64,000 bases of DNA, from assembly GCA_947172415.1 (NCBI GenBank), contig OX359196.1, forward strand, positions 5,581,901 to 5,645,900, in the 5' to 3' direction. The DNA is from Chondrosia reniformis (lineage: Eukaryota > Porifera > Demospongiae > Chondrillida > Chondrillidae). Below the pieces are notes generated by a model. The model was given only the letters and a program-made list of their open reading frames with translations. It ran no database searches and was not told the origin of the DNA. The translations under genes and the position numbers were made by a program. Each line of letters begins with the position of its first letter. Within the stretch, counting starts at the first letter, position 1. Positions 33,316 through 44,586 of the stretch are shown in pieces.

Positions 33316-35494
33316 ATGGATCCAAAGTTGCTCAAAGGTCGTCAAGACTTTCTCAGGCAAGCTACTAAAAGTACATCAGCGCCAGCAAAACCTAAACCCG
33401 TCAAAGAGAAGAAGAAGAAAGTTTCAAAACCCAAAGTTGCACCTGACGCATGTAAGCCTCATAGATGTACTCACAGCTACTGCTCATTTGTGAAGGCCAT
33501 TCTCCTTAGCGTTCCTGAAGCAGTCAGCAGCCGCGGCAGTGCACCACAAACAATTCTTTCGTATGATCAAACTTTGTGTAGATTATTTGAAGGTGAGGAC
33601 CTCAGAATACTATAATCTATGTACCTGTATGTAAGGTACATGCCCTGATATGTATTCTTCAGATGAGGTACTTGGGTAAGTGTTATAATCATTTATCTTT
33701 GGACGAGATATTATCAAGTATCGATTTGAAAGACATTGATATAGATATGACAGGAAAGCTCCGTGAGGTAATGCCATTGCTAAGAGAAAGTTGAGCTTAG
33801 CTGGGTCACTTGAAGAATATGTACTTGTTTATGTAGGCTTTGATTAACAATCAAAAAGTTGAGTATGATGTAGCAAGTGACAAGTTTCTTTTCAAGGTAG
33901 GTTGACTATTTGGCTCTCTTGGCATAACCCTATGTGTTAAATCCTTGTAGCCCAGCCTTCAGATTCGCAATAAATCTGATCTGATCAAGCTGTTGAAGCT
34001 CTATGAGAGAGAGGGACTGGGAGGTGTAAAGATGGAGGACATAGCAGAAGCACTTGCAAAACCAGAGAGAGCTCTCAAAGTGAGCACACTGTAGTTAAGA
34101 CAGGAAACTTGATACCTCCCCCTACTGTAATATCTACATTAGAATACTGGGAGTTAGGAGAAGATGTAAGAGATACAGCAGAAATGTGAAAGACACCATT
34201 TCATATACTAGCTGATTATTGAAAAAGTCTTTCATAGTTATACAGATTTAATAATATTTTTGATCTCCAAAGAATTCACTGACTCTTTTTGGGGATTCCA
34301 GTTGTGTGACCTGCTACGGACTGTATGTATGTACGCTCAATCTGATTGGCCACTGATGATGACCTTGCATGTGTTTGTCAGTATGCACTTGTTTGTGGTC
34401 ATTGTGTATATAGTGACGTATACATACATACATGTATAGATGCGTGATATTTGTGGGTAGAATATTGTTAATGTATATACTTTTAGATGTAGTGATCCAT
34501 GTCTTTCATTTTCTTAGAAACTGGGTGATTCTGTCATGGTTATCACCCGTCCTGATAAGGAGAAAGTGGTCTTCTACAGGAATCCCAACCTACACTTTAA
34601 AGTGGACGAAGGTACATATGCCATATCATGAGAATCATGAAAGTTTAGTGTGGATATATGGGATTGTTTTAGACATCAAGGGTCTATGGAATCGTCAGGA
34701 TGTGGAAGGAATGGTAGAATCCGAAATAGCAAAGTACTTACAAAATGGTTAGTTAATGAAGTAGTGGCTCCATATACGTAACTGACACCTTGCTAAATCT
34801 ATTCCTGTATACGTAGCTGGTATATCAACATTGGAAGGGTCTGGTGAAGGCTCCGTTAGCTCGAGGAAGAGAAAAGTGAGTGTTTGTTTGTCAAATGAAT
34901 AATCTAACACATCATTTTTCTTACATGCTACATCTACGTACTTAAGAGTAAAAGGCCTATAGGGAACTAAACCTAGTGAGAGCTTTGGATGAGGATACAA
35001 GAGTTTTCTTTTTCTCCACTGGACCATGTAATGTACGTACAGTATAGTACAATAATTACACAGAGGTCCTCTTACAGATAGTCAATTATGTAATTTCATT
35101 TATTGATAACAAACCACTTGGTCAAACTGTATGTATGGTTTAAAGATTCCCAGGGTCACTGATGAAGGATGGAATTCCAAGAAACAGCTGCCTGGCCCAG
35201 TGAAGAAGAAGAGAAGTAGAAGGAGAAAAAACTCTTGTATCCTCATTCAAAGCTCTCACTAGGTTTAGTTCTCTCACTAAGTTTAGTTCCCTATAGTGCT
35301 TTTACTTGTAAGTAGATGTAGCATGTATGTGATAGATTATTCGTATAGTTGACCTTGTTTTGCATATGCCACAGGTGCCTGGTCAGCAAAACAGAGCCAA
35401 AAGAAGATCAAAGGCAACGAAAATATTAAACATACACTTGGAAGAAGGACTTTTGAAAGATTTTGACCAACCCCAAACCTCAAGCAAACAATGA
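33316..35494 (+). CDS. GTF2E2: TFIIE beta subunit
   Basis: Small subunit of general transcription factor TFIIE, which recruits and regulates TFIIH at RNA polymerase II promoters. Start chosen at MDPKLLKGRQDFLRQA because the family begins MDPSLLRERELF; an in-frame ATG at 33256 would add 20 residues. A Lys-rich segment (PVKEKKKKVSKPK) follows. Later exons give the winged-helix core: YLGKCYNHLSLDEILSSIDL, EALINNQKVEYDVASDKFLF with KPSLQIRNKSDLIKLLKLYE, REGLGGVKMEDIAEALAKPE, KLGDSVMVITRPDKEKVVFY and NPNLHFKVDE. The last part reads SGEGSVSSRKRK and a basic C-terminus, AKRRSKATKILNIHLEEGLL, with the stop at 35492-35494. An intron carries two inverted copies of repeat family 1. Confidence 0.92.
34921..35030. 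repeat. dispersed fold-back family 1, copy (forward)
   Basis: AAAAGGCCTATAGGGAACTA, AACCTAGTGAGAGCTTTGGA, TGAGGATACAAGAG, then TTTCTCCACTGGACCATG. In the GTF2E2 intron, opposite in orientation to the copy at 35150-35310. Confidence 0.85.
35150..35310. repeat. dispersed fold-back family 1, long copy (inverted)
   Basis: Inverted relative to the copy 120 bp upstream: CCCAGGGTCACTGATGAAGG, GGAATTCCAAGAAACAGCTG, GGCCCAGTGAAGAAGAAGAG, TTGTATCCTCATTCAAAGCT, GTTTAGTTCCCTATAG. It is the most extended copy in the window, joining the CTATAGGGAACTAAAC half to the GGGAATTCC half. Confidence 0.85.
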
Positions 35495-35536
35495 TTATTG
35501 CATCATCAATTGAATTTTTCCTCAGAATGTATAAAA

Positions 35537-36779
35537 ATGGCTGCCCTGCAAAGTGGCTTAGTTTTTGTCTTCATGTTAGTCATTTTTTTCGTTTCTGCCG
35601 GATCTGAAGAAGATGACTTGAAGCTCTTTGAGCAATTTATGTTAAGGCATAAAAAATCCTATATTTCAGATTCAGAAAAGTGGAAAAGATTTAGCATATT
35701 CCAGGAAAGTCTAAAGAGACAAGAAATGTTAAACAGAAAGGAAAAGTCCTTAAATGGCTCGGCCATCTATGGTATAAACAAGTTTTCTGATCTTACCCAA
35801 GCGGAATTCAGTGGTAAGTAAAGTCCCATACGTCCATTGGTCTGTTGGCCTATATAAACTTACTCGTGAATATTGGTTTGTAGCGCGGTGCCTGGGAAGG
35901 ATAGCTACTGACAAGGGAAACAGATCTAATACTCCAGCAGCACCCGAGGGACCCCAAAGCGTGCCCAAGGTGTTTGACTGGTATGTTAAGATATGACGCA
36001 GAATATGGTGCAGCTGTAGGTATGCATTTAGGATGTAATTCCCGCCTACCCAGGAGAGAGAAAGGTGTCGTGACGAGCATTAAGGATCAGGAGAGATGTG
36101 GATCCTGCTGGTATACAGTATACGTATATGTTGATGTACAGTAGTAGTTATATTATTGTGGTATTATTGATACATAGGGCATTTAGTATTGTGGAGACAG
36201 TAGAAAGTAGAGCAGCCATTTTAACACTTCCTCTCATGGAACTCAGTCCTCAGCAGCTGCTGTCATGTGACCACACAGGGGAAGCAATGGGCTGTGAGGG
36301 AGGAGATATTGACAGTCCATACAAGTGGCTAGAAAAGGCATGTCTACATATTGTCTCTGTCTGCAATATTACATAACTCTGTCTTTGCACTGTACTTCAG
36401 AATCCTTTGCTCACAGAAAGTGAGTACCCCTTTGAGAGTAAAAATGGAGAAAACTTCCCCTGTCAACAGACAAGGTATGTTAAGGGACTTACTACTACAT
36501 AGCAGCACTATACTTGTACATCAGTGAGGACATGTTACCATAGCAATTGGTAGTTCTATTGTGAAATTATGTTTTACCAGCTGTGAAATATATTCTACAT
36601 TGATATAGCCCCAAACATGGCATATTAGTAGAGTCATTTAGACTGGACTCTTTGAGGAATAACCCTAATGTAGAGGTCAGTATGCTCAGCTATTTGAGCT
36701 TCTATGGACCAGTGGCTGTAGCAGTGAACGCTATAAACTGGCAGGATTATGTAGGTAAGGGTGGATGCAGAGTTTCCTG

Positions 36780-36838
<59 letters not shown>

Positions 36839-37394
36839 ACATGGCCTCCATATTTAGGAGGTGTTATGCAGCATCATTGCTCAGCTCAGGATCTTGATCA
36901 TGCCGTAGTGATAGTTGGATACAGTCTTCAAGGTATGTAAGTGCTTAACACTGGAAGTGGGTGGGGCTAGTGATGCCAAACCTGTTATGGCTATGTACTG
37001 CCACTGTTAAGAAGTAACTAACTGGATAGTTAATTTGTTTTAGAAGGGAAAATACAATTGTAACATTATTGGGATATTGAGTGGCTGTATACATACGTAT
37101 GTCAGTTTTGGAATGCATGCTGTCTCCATCCATTAGGGGAAGTACCCTACTGGATCGTAAGGAACACCTGGGGGATGGACTGGGGATTGCAAGGCTATGC
37201 TTATATCAAGTATAACAGCAACACTTGTGGTATGAGAAGTTGTGATAATGTGTCTTATGTACAATATGCAGACAAATATATTAGTCCATGAAAAGTGCAA
37301 TACAATACGTAACTATTGTGTGTATATATTTGTTTCGATATACGTAGGTATTGCTGAAGATATTGCATTTCCAGTATTAGTCAAACAAGTGTAA
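35537..37394 (+). CDS. CTSO: cathepsin O-type cysteine protease
   Basis: Papain-family (C1A) lysosomal endopeptidase. Signal peptide MAALQSGLVFVFMLVIFFVS; start taken at 35537 since it places the hydrophobic segment at the N-terminus (an in-frame ATG at 35498 exists). I29-type propeptide: LFEQFMLRHKKSY and GINKFSDLTQAEF. Mature enzyme: VPKVFDW, then DQERCGSCW (catalytic Cys), AFSIVETVESRAAILTLPLM, MGCEGGDIDSPYKWLEK, SEYPFESKNG, GPVAVAVNAINWQDYV, GGVMQHHCSAQDLDHAVVIV (catalytic His), and YWIVRNTWGMDWGLQGYAYI (catalytic Asn), ending GIAEDIAFPVLVKQV. The GG(I/V)(I/M)QHHCS motif and WQDY are characteristic of cathepsin O rather than L or B. About eight exons. Follows GTF2E2 in the same direction with 42 bp between stop and start. 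Confidence 0.92.
36780..36839. repeat. (TG)n microsatellite
   Basis: About 58 bp of TG with one CG interruption, in a cathepsin O intron. Confidence 0.95.
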
Positions 37395-37434
37395 ATATTT
37401 TAATTTATAACAAGAAATTGAAGAAAAGTTCAAA

Positions 37435-40400
37435 TCAGTGTGTGTTTTGCCTTGACTCGATCAATTAATTCCTGTAAAATTTACATGTAAATATATAATT
37501 TTTATTTCATATTTGTACATCTAATGGTAACCTTGAATCTTGCAAGGCATTCTCTTTTAGTTCTTGTTGGAATGAGATCAGATATGTTGTCCCATCTCCT
37601 AGGGTCGCTAGACGGATGCCTTCGTAAGCCATTCTCTAGAAGCTAGAAGTTTAAAGAGCACATCAACAAGATGGCAAGTAATGAGCAGCTCATCATGGAA
37701 GACCTACCTTCTGCTCATCTTGGGTCCATGGGCGCTCAACTCTGGTAATTTTGATACCTATTCACACAAACCATTTACAACAATGAAGACATGATCTTGT
37801 ATTGCTAATTCGGTCTGATATTGAAGGAGGAGGAGTTGTGGTACCTTTGTCTTCAATCCGCTCAGTGATTCCTGCTTGGGTCTGTAATTTATTCAAGTGC
37901 TCTTGTTCAAATCTCTTGAATACTTGCTGTTCCTCAACCTCTTTAAGGCTTTTGTCTGTAAGGAAACAAAATAGAATATTACTCCAAAAACTCTTTAGCT
38001 AGAAAATGAAAAGTTAGATATAATTTATATATATCAGTAAAGTTTTGATGTGCATGTCAACTATTTAATGACATTGTTAAAAGGAATTACCAGATTTCTG
38101 TAAGTTCTTCACTTGTTTAATAACCTGCTTTGTTGTCTTCTTTGTGTCAGGTTTATGAAGCTTCAGATAGTCAAGTATCGTATCCCACCTAATACATGCA
38201 TACCAGTGGAGCTGAGATTATTATCTTCTATTAATGCATCCCTCCTCAAGTGGTGTACAAGTTTATAGATTACCTCTTTACTGTCCCAGGAGGATACAAA
38301 TTGACAGCTTTCACTAGTATTTCCATTTCCTCATTCTCCCAATTATCATAATCAGTACTAGTGTTATCAAATGTGACACCGCTATCTAAGGTATACATAT
38401 ATGTTTATGAATAAATCTAACACACCATTTTCAATATGCTATACATCTACTTTGAATAAAAGGCCTATAGGGAACTAAACCTAGTGAGAGCTCAGGATGA
38501 GAGTACAAGACTTTTCTCTCTTCTTTTCTTCTCCACTGGTACACACCACCAATCATGCAACAGCCAGACCTTGTGGCACACCTACCTTGCTGGGTAGCCA
38601 TTCTTCTCTGTGACTCCTCGATCCTATCTCTTTCATCATTCACCTTCTTAATAAAGATATCATTACCATCCTCAATGGATAGACCCTTCAACGTCTCGGT
38701 AAGACTCTCCAATCTTGATGTAGGCAGGTAGTGTAGTAGAAAAAGGCAACATGTAACAGCTCACAATACCTTACTCTTCAGGTGTTAAAGAATCACACAA
38801 GAACTCTAGATCATTCATCCTCTGCACCGGAACTTCCTCAGTCTTGCAAAAGTAATTCCTTTCTTTACAAAGAGTTCTAAAAGCTTTTCTTTTTGCTCGT
38901 ACTTCCTTTTTCTTTGCTTCTCTCTCCTTCCTTGCCACTTCCATCTAAACAAAACTATACATATCATTAAACAGTCACAGCAATTCTTCACAAAAACAGA
39001 CCTCAGCTTTGCTAATAGCCTCCTTTTCCATCTGTTCCATTCTCTGCTTCTCCAAAGCCTCTTGACGCTCCTAGCAAGTTAAGAACATTGCAACATCAGG
39101 TATAGGATAAAGATATAATATATAAAGCAATTCAAAATCAACAATATACATTTAAATTAAAACCTTCTCTTTTTCTTGTTCCTTTTGCTTTTGTAATTCT
39201 TCTTTTATTCTTTTCTGCTCCTCTTTATTCTTTTTCTCCTCTTCCTTAAACTTTTTAACCCTTGGATCACTGTTGTAGGCATTATCTATGGAAAGAAGAC
39301 AGTATATGACTGAAGTTTGTCTAAAGGCAACCTCAAATGAAAGTCTTAGGTCGTACATCCCAAGAAGTGAATAATTTCCATTAGATGTGCTCATTGTTCA
39401 ATCAATCCTAGCCTTATCCTTGTTAAAGACCTTACCAACAAGTAGTCTCAGTCTAGTCATTTCTTCCTTCTTTCTCTGCTGTCTGTCAGCTTTATTCTGC
39501 TTCTCCAACCAGCGTCGCTCCTCACGACTAAGTGAGGGGACAGATAATCCTATGCTAACAAAGTATAAACGGTGGATAGCTAGAACCAAGTCACTTACTC
39601 TTCTCCTTTCTTTGAATCTTCTTTGTCTAAATAGGAAAACTCCCTCCAAGAGTCAAAGTTGTACCTACATCAGTACACACCCACACATCAGTACACGCCC
39701 ACACATCAGTACACACCCACACATCAGTACACACCCACACATCAGTACACACCCACACATCAGTACACACCCACACATCAGTACACACCCACACATCAGT
39801 ACACGCCCACACATCAGTACACGCCCACACATCAGTACACACCCACACATAAGCATGCAACCATATACAAGCAGGTGTGCACAGTTCAAACTATGAGGTA
39901 GATTCTCACCAAAAAGAATAAAACTGATCCACGTCCTCGTAGGAACTGTCTGCATCCCCCAGCAGGGGAACTGGCTGAGTGTTGGACCACCTTGAAATGT
40001 TAAGACTTTCAAATTAAATATTTAAGAGTATCAAGGAATGTATAATACCAACCTGGTATTTCGCTGAAAAACTGGTCCAAATATTTCAAAAAAATTTTCC
40101 TTCTCTTTAGGTGGAATGGTGTCATCAAAGGTGGGATCAACGCTGTCAAAAGCAGCTCGCGTTTTCGGATCATATAAAATATCATACGCTATGACAACAA
40201 TACAACGAGACGAATAGACTATAAATTGGACAGCAGACACCATATATTGTACCTTTCTTGATGCAGCCAAATATACCCTCAGCGTTAGCAACGGTCTCTT
40301 CTTTAGTGTTCGTTTTGTCCGGATGATACTGCAACACCAACTTGCGATCTTACAAGAGAAAATTAGATCTGATAACCAGTTTGATGTCAGGAGAATGTCA

Positions 40401-40710
40401 GTGATATACAGACACACTAACAATCCGGTCTATGGTCATATCTTTGCATACTGCTCATCCGCACAATAATGGGGACCACATTTCACTTACAAGCCTTCCT
40501 GATATCCTCCCTGCTTGCTAGATGTCTCTCCTTCCCCAGCCCGAGGACCTCATAGTGGTCCTGTTCCTTCCATTCCGTAGGGTCCATTGACTCATAGTCA
40601 AATCCTGAATCTTCATAAGAGTACTCAATGTTACATTACTGCTTATAGGGGGTGCATAAAATATACTATTGGCATACAGGTCCATACATACCTTCGACTT
40701 TGGCAGCCAT
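37435..40710 (-). CDS. DNAJC2: DNAJC2 (zuotin/MPP11) ribosome-associated J protein
   Basis: Ribosome-associated Hsp40 co-chaperone; also reported in chromatin regulation through SANT domains. Start MAAKVEG in context TATGGCTG. Exons: [21 protein letters not shown] domain with [14 protein letters not shown] (HPD motif); [72 protein letters not shown]. Then the charged zuotin helices ([20 protein letters not shown] and [20 protein letters not shown]). SANT1: [18 protein letters not shown] and [16 protein letters not shown]2: RPWTQDEQK then [20 protein letters not shown], ending RVKAKHTLI. Full family architecture. One intron holds an 18-bp minisatellite and another a copy of repeat family 1. 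It converges on cathepsin O with 40 bp between stops. Confidence 0.95.
38432..38545. repeat. dispersed fold-back family 1, copy
   Basis: AAAAGGCCTATAGGGAACTA, AACCTAGTGAGAGCTCAGGA, ending CTTTTCTTCTCCACTGGTAC, in a DNAJC2 intron. It shares the preceding TGCTATACATCTACTT with the copy near 34925 (TGCTACATCTACGTACTT), so the repeat extends further left than the CTATAGGG core. Confidence 0.85.
39668..39851. repeat. 18-bp minisatellite, about ten copies
   Basis: Units of ACATCAGTACACACCCAC with a few ACGCCC variants in a DNAJC2 intron. The tandem spacing superficially recalls a CRISPR array, but there are no unique spacers. Confidence 0.92.
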
Positions 40711-40933
40711 ATTTAATCATTGACCATGCGCTAATTATAAACCACATTAATTTTTCTCTTTTTATCGCGGATACATACATAGGACCGAGATTGAGATATG
40801 TTAATATATTACTACAAATATCCTCAATGTATTCTTGACATGTGTTAAACTGTACAGAAATAAAAAAAATCATTTTAAAGTTCAGTGTTATACATTTACA
40901 ATTGAGAAAACAGTTTAAATATTATCAAATCAG

Positions 40934-41732
40934 TTACAAAACTCTCTCCAATTGTTGCTTTAACAGTTTACTAGAGAGCTGCCTTTGCCTCTGTAGTGGT
41001 AGCAGGACATATCTCACTCTACCAAACACCAACCCGGCAGACACCTGAAACAAGCAGTGCACACTTTGTGAAATCTTTTTAAGTTTATACAACTAGAACT
41101 ATTTCAATGAGACTCACTGGTCCATAGTCATTACTGTCATGGCTTCTAGGGTTATCCCCTTCCAACCATACATGATTTTCTGGAATCTCAATGTATGAGT
41201 CATGATGACGCTTCCTGTAACATACAATCAATGAAATGTCAACATTTTCAACTCTGCTCTGAGTAGGTAGGTTAATGTTGTCATGTGCTATGCGAGTGTC
41301 TTACCTCACAATGTCCCCCTCTACTGCAATCACACGCTTCACAATACACTCACCAAAACACTCTGGAGAACTGTGGAAATAACATGTAGACCAGTTGAAC
41401 TGTCTATTCTAAAATATACGTGACCTGTGTAATATTGAAAACACCCACCGACTAACGACTATTTCTCCAACGCGTGGTTTCCTTCTGGAACCCTTCCACG
41501 TGCTGACCCAAACAACATCGCTGCTATGTTTTGGATTGGCATTCAGAGTTGGCTGAAGATACAATATAAGTCTTATACCATTCAGATTACGGAGACACTG
41601 CCTAGCTATAACCAACTTGCATAGAGAATCCTTCGATGGTTGCCAAGTATCCAACTCTATCTTTCCAGCAAATCAGTACTGGAATAGACAGACAAACGTT
41701 CTTTACTATTGTGATCATCCATTTTCCCATTG
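40934..41732 (-). CDS. IMMP2L: mitochondrial inner membrane protease subunit 2
   Basis: Signal-peptidase-like serine protease (family S26) of the mitochondrial inner membrane. Start MGKWMITIVKNVCLSIPVLI, a membrane segment. Then VGYLATIEGFSMQPTLNANP, containing the catalytic Ser in SMQPTLN. Next SSDVVWVSTWKGSRRKPRVG and EIVVSR; CIVKRVIAVEGDIVRKR with the catalytic Lys in VKRVIAVEGD; IPENHVWLEGDNPRSHDSND then YGPVSAGLVFGRVRYVLLPL; end KQQLERVL. The SSDVV.L..WK, EGD.PR and DSN..GP words are those of IMMP2L rather than IMMP1L. It starts 21 bp from PDHB on the other strand. Confidence 0.93.
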
Positions 41733-41753
41733 CCGTTTCGCAATCATAAAAAT
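41733..41753. promoter_or_regulatory. 21-bp gap between divergent start codons, IMMP2L/PDHB
   Basis: Start codons at 41732 (minus) and 41754 (plus) face away from each other across 21 bp. Both products are mitochondrial, so a shared promoter would co-express them. Confidence 0.6.
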
Positions 41754-43370
41754 GGCTACGCCTAGGATTGGGCAGCTGTTGAGAGTACGTTCAATAAAAG
41801 GACATAATTGTATACATTAACGTTTTTTCTTGTTTCATATTAGTCTGCTACAATAAGATTTCCCAAAAGATTTTCTTCGGTTAGTTATTTCACTATATCG
41901 ACTCATATCTACCTCTTTGTGAGTTGGATGTGTTTGTAACGTAGACCACTATTAGAGACGCACTGAATTCTGCAATGACGGAAGAAATAGAGCGTGATGA
42001 GAATGTATTTCTGATGGGGGAGGAAGTGGGTCAGTATGACGGAGCCTATAAAGTGAGCACTTTCGTAGTTTGGAGCACATGCATGTAGAGCAGATATCAG
42101 ACCCCTTCGTTGCGCAACAAAAGCCCATTCAGGGGCAATATTTATTTACCTTTTACAGGTGTCTAAAGGTATGTGGAAAAAGCTTGGTGACAAGAGAGTT
42201 ATAGACACGCCCATCTCTGAGATGGGGTTTGCAGGGCTGGCTGTGGGAGCTGCCATGGTAACTAAAGTTCAATGATTGCATCACATGACATGTACTGTAA
42301 TAAAATGGGAGTTCCCCTTTATAATCAATCAATACACTCTCGACATTTCAGACAATCTGACTTTATCTTTAGGCTGGATTGCGACCAATTTGTGAATTTA
42401 TGACCTTCAACTTTTCTATGCAAGCTATTGATCAAGTGGTTAATTCCGCTGCCAAGACCTGCTACATGTCAGGTGGCGCAGTTAACATACCCGTCACCTT
42501 CCGCGGCCCCAACGGTGCATCAGCAGGTGTAGCAGCCCAACATTCTCAAGACTACACTTCGTGGTACGGCTCTTGTCCTGGACTGAAGGCAAGTGCATGA
42601 TTGAAAGTATTGTTTAGTTTGTAAACAATAAGCAATTAAAAGTTGATGGTTTATAGGTGTTCTCTCCTTGGTCTGCTGATGATTGCCGGGGTCTCCTCAA
42701 AATGGCTGTTCGGGATGACAATCCATGTATTTTCCTGGAAAATGAAATAACCTATGGTCAGACATTTGAGCTGAGTGCAGAAGCAGCGGACAAGGACTAC
42801 TTAATTCCACCAGGAAAGGCAAAAATTGAAAGAGAAGGTCACTATACTATATCCTGTACTGTACTGTAGCCTACTTCATAATTATAGTATTGAGGTTCCA
42901 ATTACTGTAGGTAAAGATGTGACTATTGTAGCACATTCAAGACCAGTTGGGTTAGCTCTTGAAGCAGCTGATATTCTGTATAAATCAAAGGGAGTGCAGT
43001 GTGAAGTGATTAATTTGAGGTCCATTCGACCCCTGGATTTTGAATGTATAGTAGAGTCGGTCAAGAAGACCCATCACCTTGTCACAGCTGAACAAGGTTG
43101 GCCCCAGTTTAGCGTGGGATCTGAGATCTGTGGAAGGATTATGGAATGTGAGTGCAAGTGTTGCCTGCTAACACAGATTAATTTAGCTTTAAAATGGATA
43201 TCATCTGCTCCTATTTAGCCGAAGCCTTTTGGTACCTGGATGGCCCTGTGTTCCGGGTGACTGGTGCTGATGTACCAATGCCATATGCCGTAGGACTTGA
43301 GAAGTTGGCAGTGCCCGAAGCCAGCAACATCATCAACACTGTGTCCAAACTTCTCAATCTGCCTAGTTAA
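41754..43370 (+). CDS. PDHB: pyruvate dehydrogenase E1 beta subunit, mitochondrial
   Basis: Beta chain of the thiamine-diphosphate E1 of the pyruvate dehydrogenase complex, in the mitochondrial matrix. Start [11 protein letters not shown], a basic acid-free targeting peptide. Then [20 protein letters not shown] with [34 protein letters not shown] and [150 protein letters not shown]; final exon [20 protein letters not shown] ending SKLLNLPS. Core order and length (about 350 residues) match the family closely. Confidence 0.97.
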
Positions 43371-43820
43371 TTTCTTATATAAAACCTTATTCTCTCTTCT
43401 ATTATTATACATATACCCTTTAACACTAACTGATTATAGTACAGTTGTAGTTTCTGTATAATACTTGGTTCAATTGAGATATTATGATGTATTAATGTTG
43501 CTTTAATTATCACATTAAGTCTTGCTCAATTTCAAAACACATTCAATCTGATCGGGTCTTGATGTATGGATGGTTTGTGATGAATTTCTTAATGTATTGT
43601 GTAAACATGTAATAGATATTATGCAGCACTTATTATAATTGACAGAACATTATTTCCTGTGTATGTTTCAATAACCAATTGCAACATCTGAAAATGCAAT
43701 CCTCAATAAACCATCCAACTAGAAAATGGTTTAACTACTAAACATGACTAAGTGAGAATAGCTATTTAAATGACATATATATAGACTTCACCAAACAACC
43801 ATCAGATTCAGAGAAATAAG
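43371..43820. other. intergenic region, PDHB to fibrinogen-related gene
   Basis: 450 bp, AT-rich, with AATAAA near 43706 (CAATAAACC) as a possible polyadenylation signal. No ORF or RNA gene seen. The last 80 bp should contain the promoter of the next gene. Confidence 0.5.
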
Positions 43821-44586
43821 ATGATTAGAAGTCTGTTGATCCTTTTTCCCGTTATCACAATGGTACACCAAACAAGGGGACAATGTACGTAAGTAACATA
43901 GATATTAAAACACCTGCAATAAATCTGTTTTACTGGTGTCTTTAGGCACCCCTGACATGCTGTACACTCCGAGACTCCCTCAAGATTGTCAGGAGGTGTA
44001 CTCTAGAGGATGTACTCAGTCTGGAGTCTATCTGATTGACCCTGGATGCTTTCAGCCCATGCATGTCTACTGTGACATGAGTGGTCGCTGGACCACCATA
44101 CAGAGAAGAATGGATGGATTAGTTGATTTCCAACGTGGATGGGGAGACTATGTCCATGGATTTGGTAACCCACGTCATGAATATTGGCTGGGCTTGGAGA
44201 ACATACACTGTCTAACTACGAGGAACCAAAGATGTACTCTTCGTGTTGATATGACTGACTTCAATGGAGTATCAAAGTATGCACAGTACAGTTTCTTTAT
44301 GGTAGGGAATTCTGATAGTAGCTACACTCTAGAAATATCAGGATATTCAGGCACAGCTGGAGACAGTATGACAGCTGGTTCAAATCTTGATGGGATGCAA
44401 TTCACTACTTATGACAGGGATAATGACAAAGTTTCAGGAAATTGTGCAGATCGATGGAATGGTGGTTGGTGGTTTAATGCTTGTTTTGAAGCTCTACTAA
44501 ATGGTGTATATACAGACATAACACTGTACCAAGTGAATGGAAGGGAATTATATGGAATTCCTTCACAAGCAGCACAAGGTCTCTGA
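43821..44586 (+). CDS. secreted fibrinogen-related protein with apparent C-terminal frameshift
   Basis: Fibrinogen-related domain (FReD) protein; such lectin-like proteins act in adhesion or innate recognition. Exon 1 (about 43821-43884): signal peptide MIRSLLILFPVITMVHQTRG. Exon 2 carries the domain: DCQEVYSRGCTQSGVYLIDP, VYCDMSGRWTTIQRRMDGLV, DFQRGWGDYVHGFGNPRHEY, WLGLENIHCLTTR, LRVDMTDFNG, FTTYDRDNDKVSGNCADRWN (calcium-site region), GGWWFNACFEALLNGVY. The frame then stops after GIPSQAAQGL (44584-44586), while the expected closing words SLKYVDMKIYCN are present immediately downstream in the +2 frame. The sequence therefore looks one base short just before the end of the domain: a real truncating indel, an allele, or a sequencing error. 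Confidence 0.88.

Noticed and set aside
39668..39851. CRISPR-like regular repeats
   Set aside because: Units are contiguous 18-bp copies with no unique spacers and lie in a DNAJC2 intron of a eukaryotic genome.
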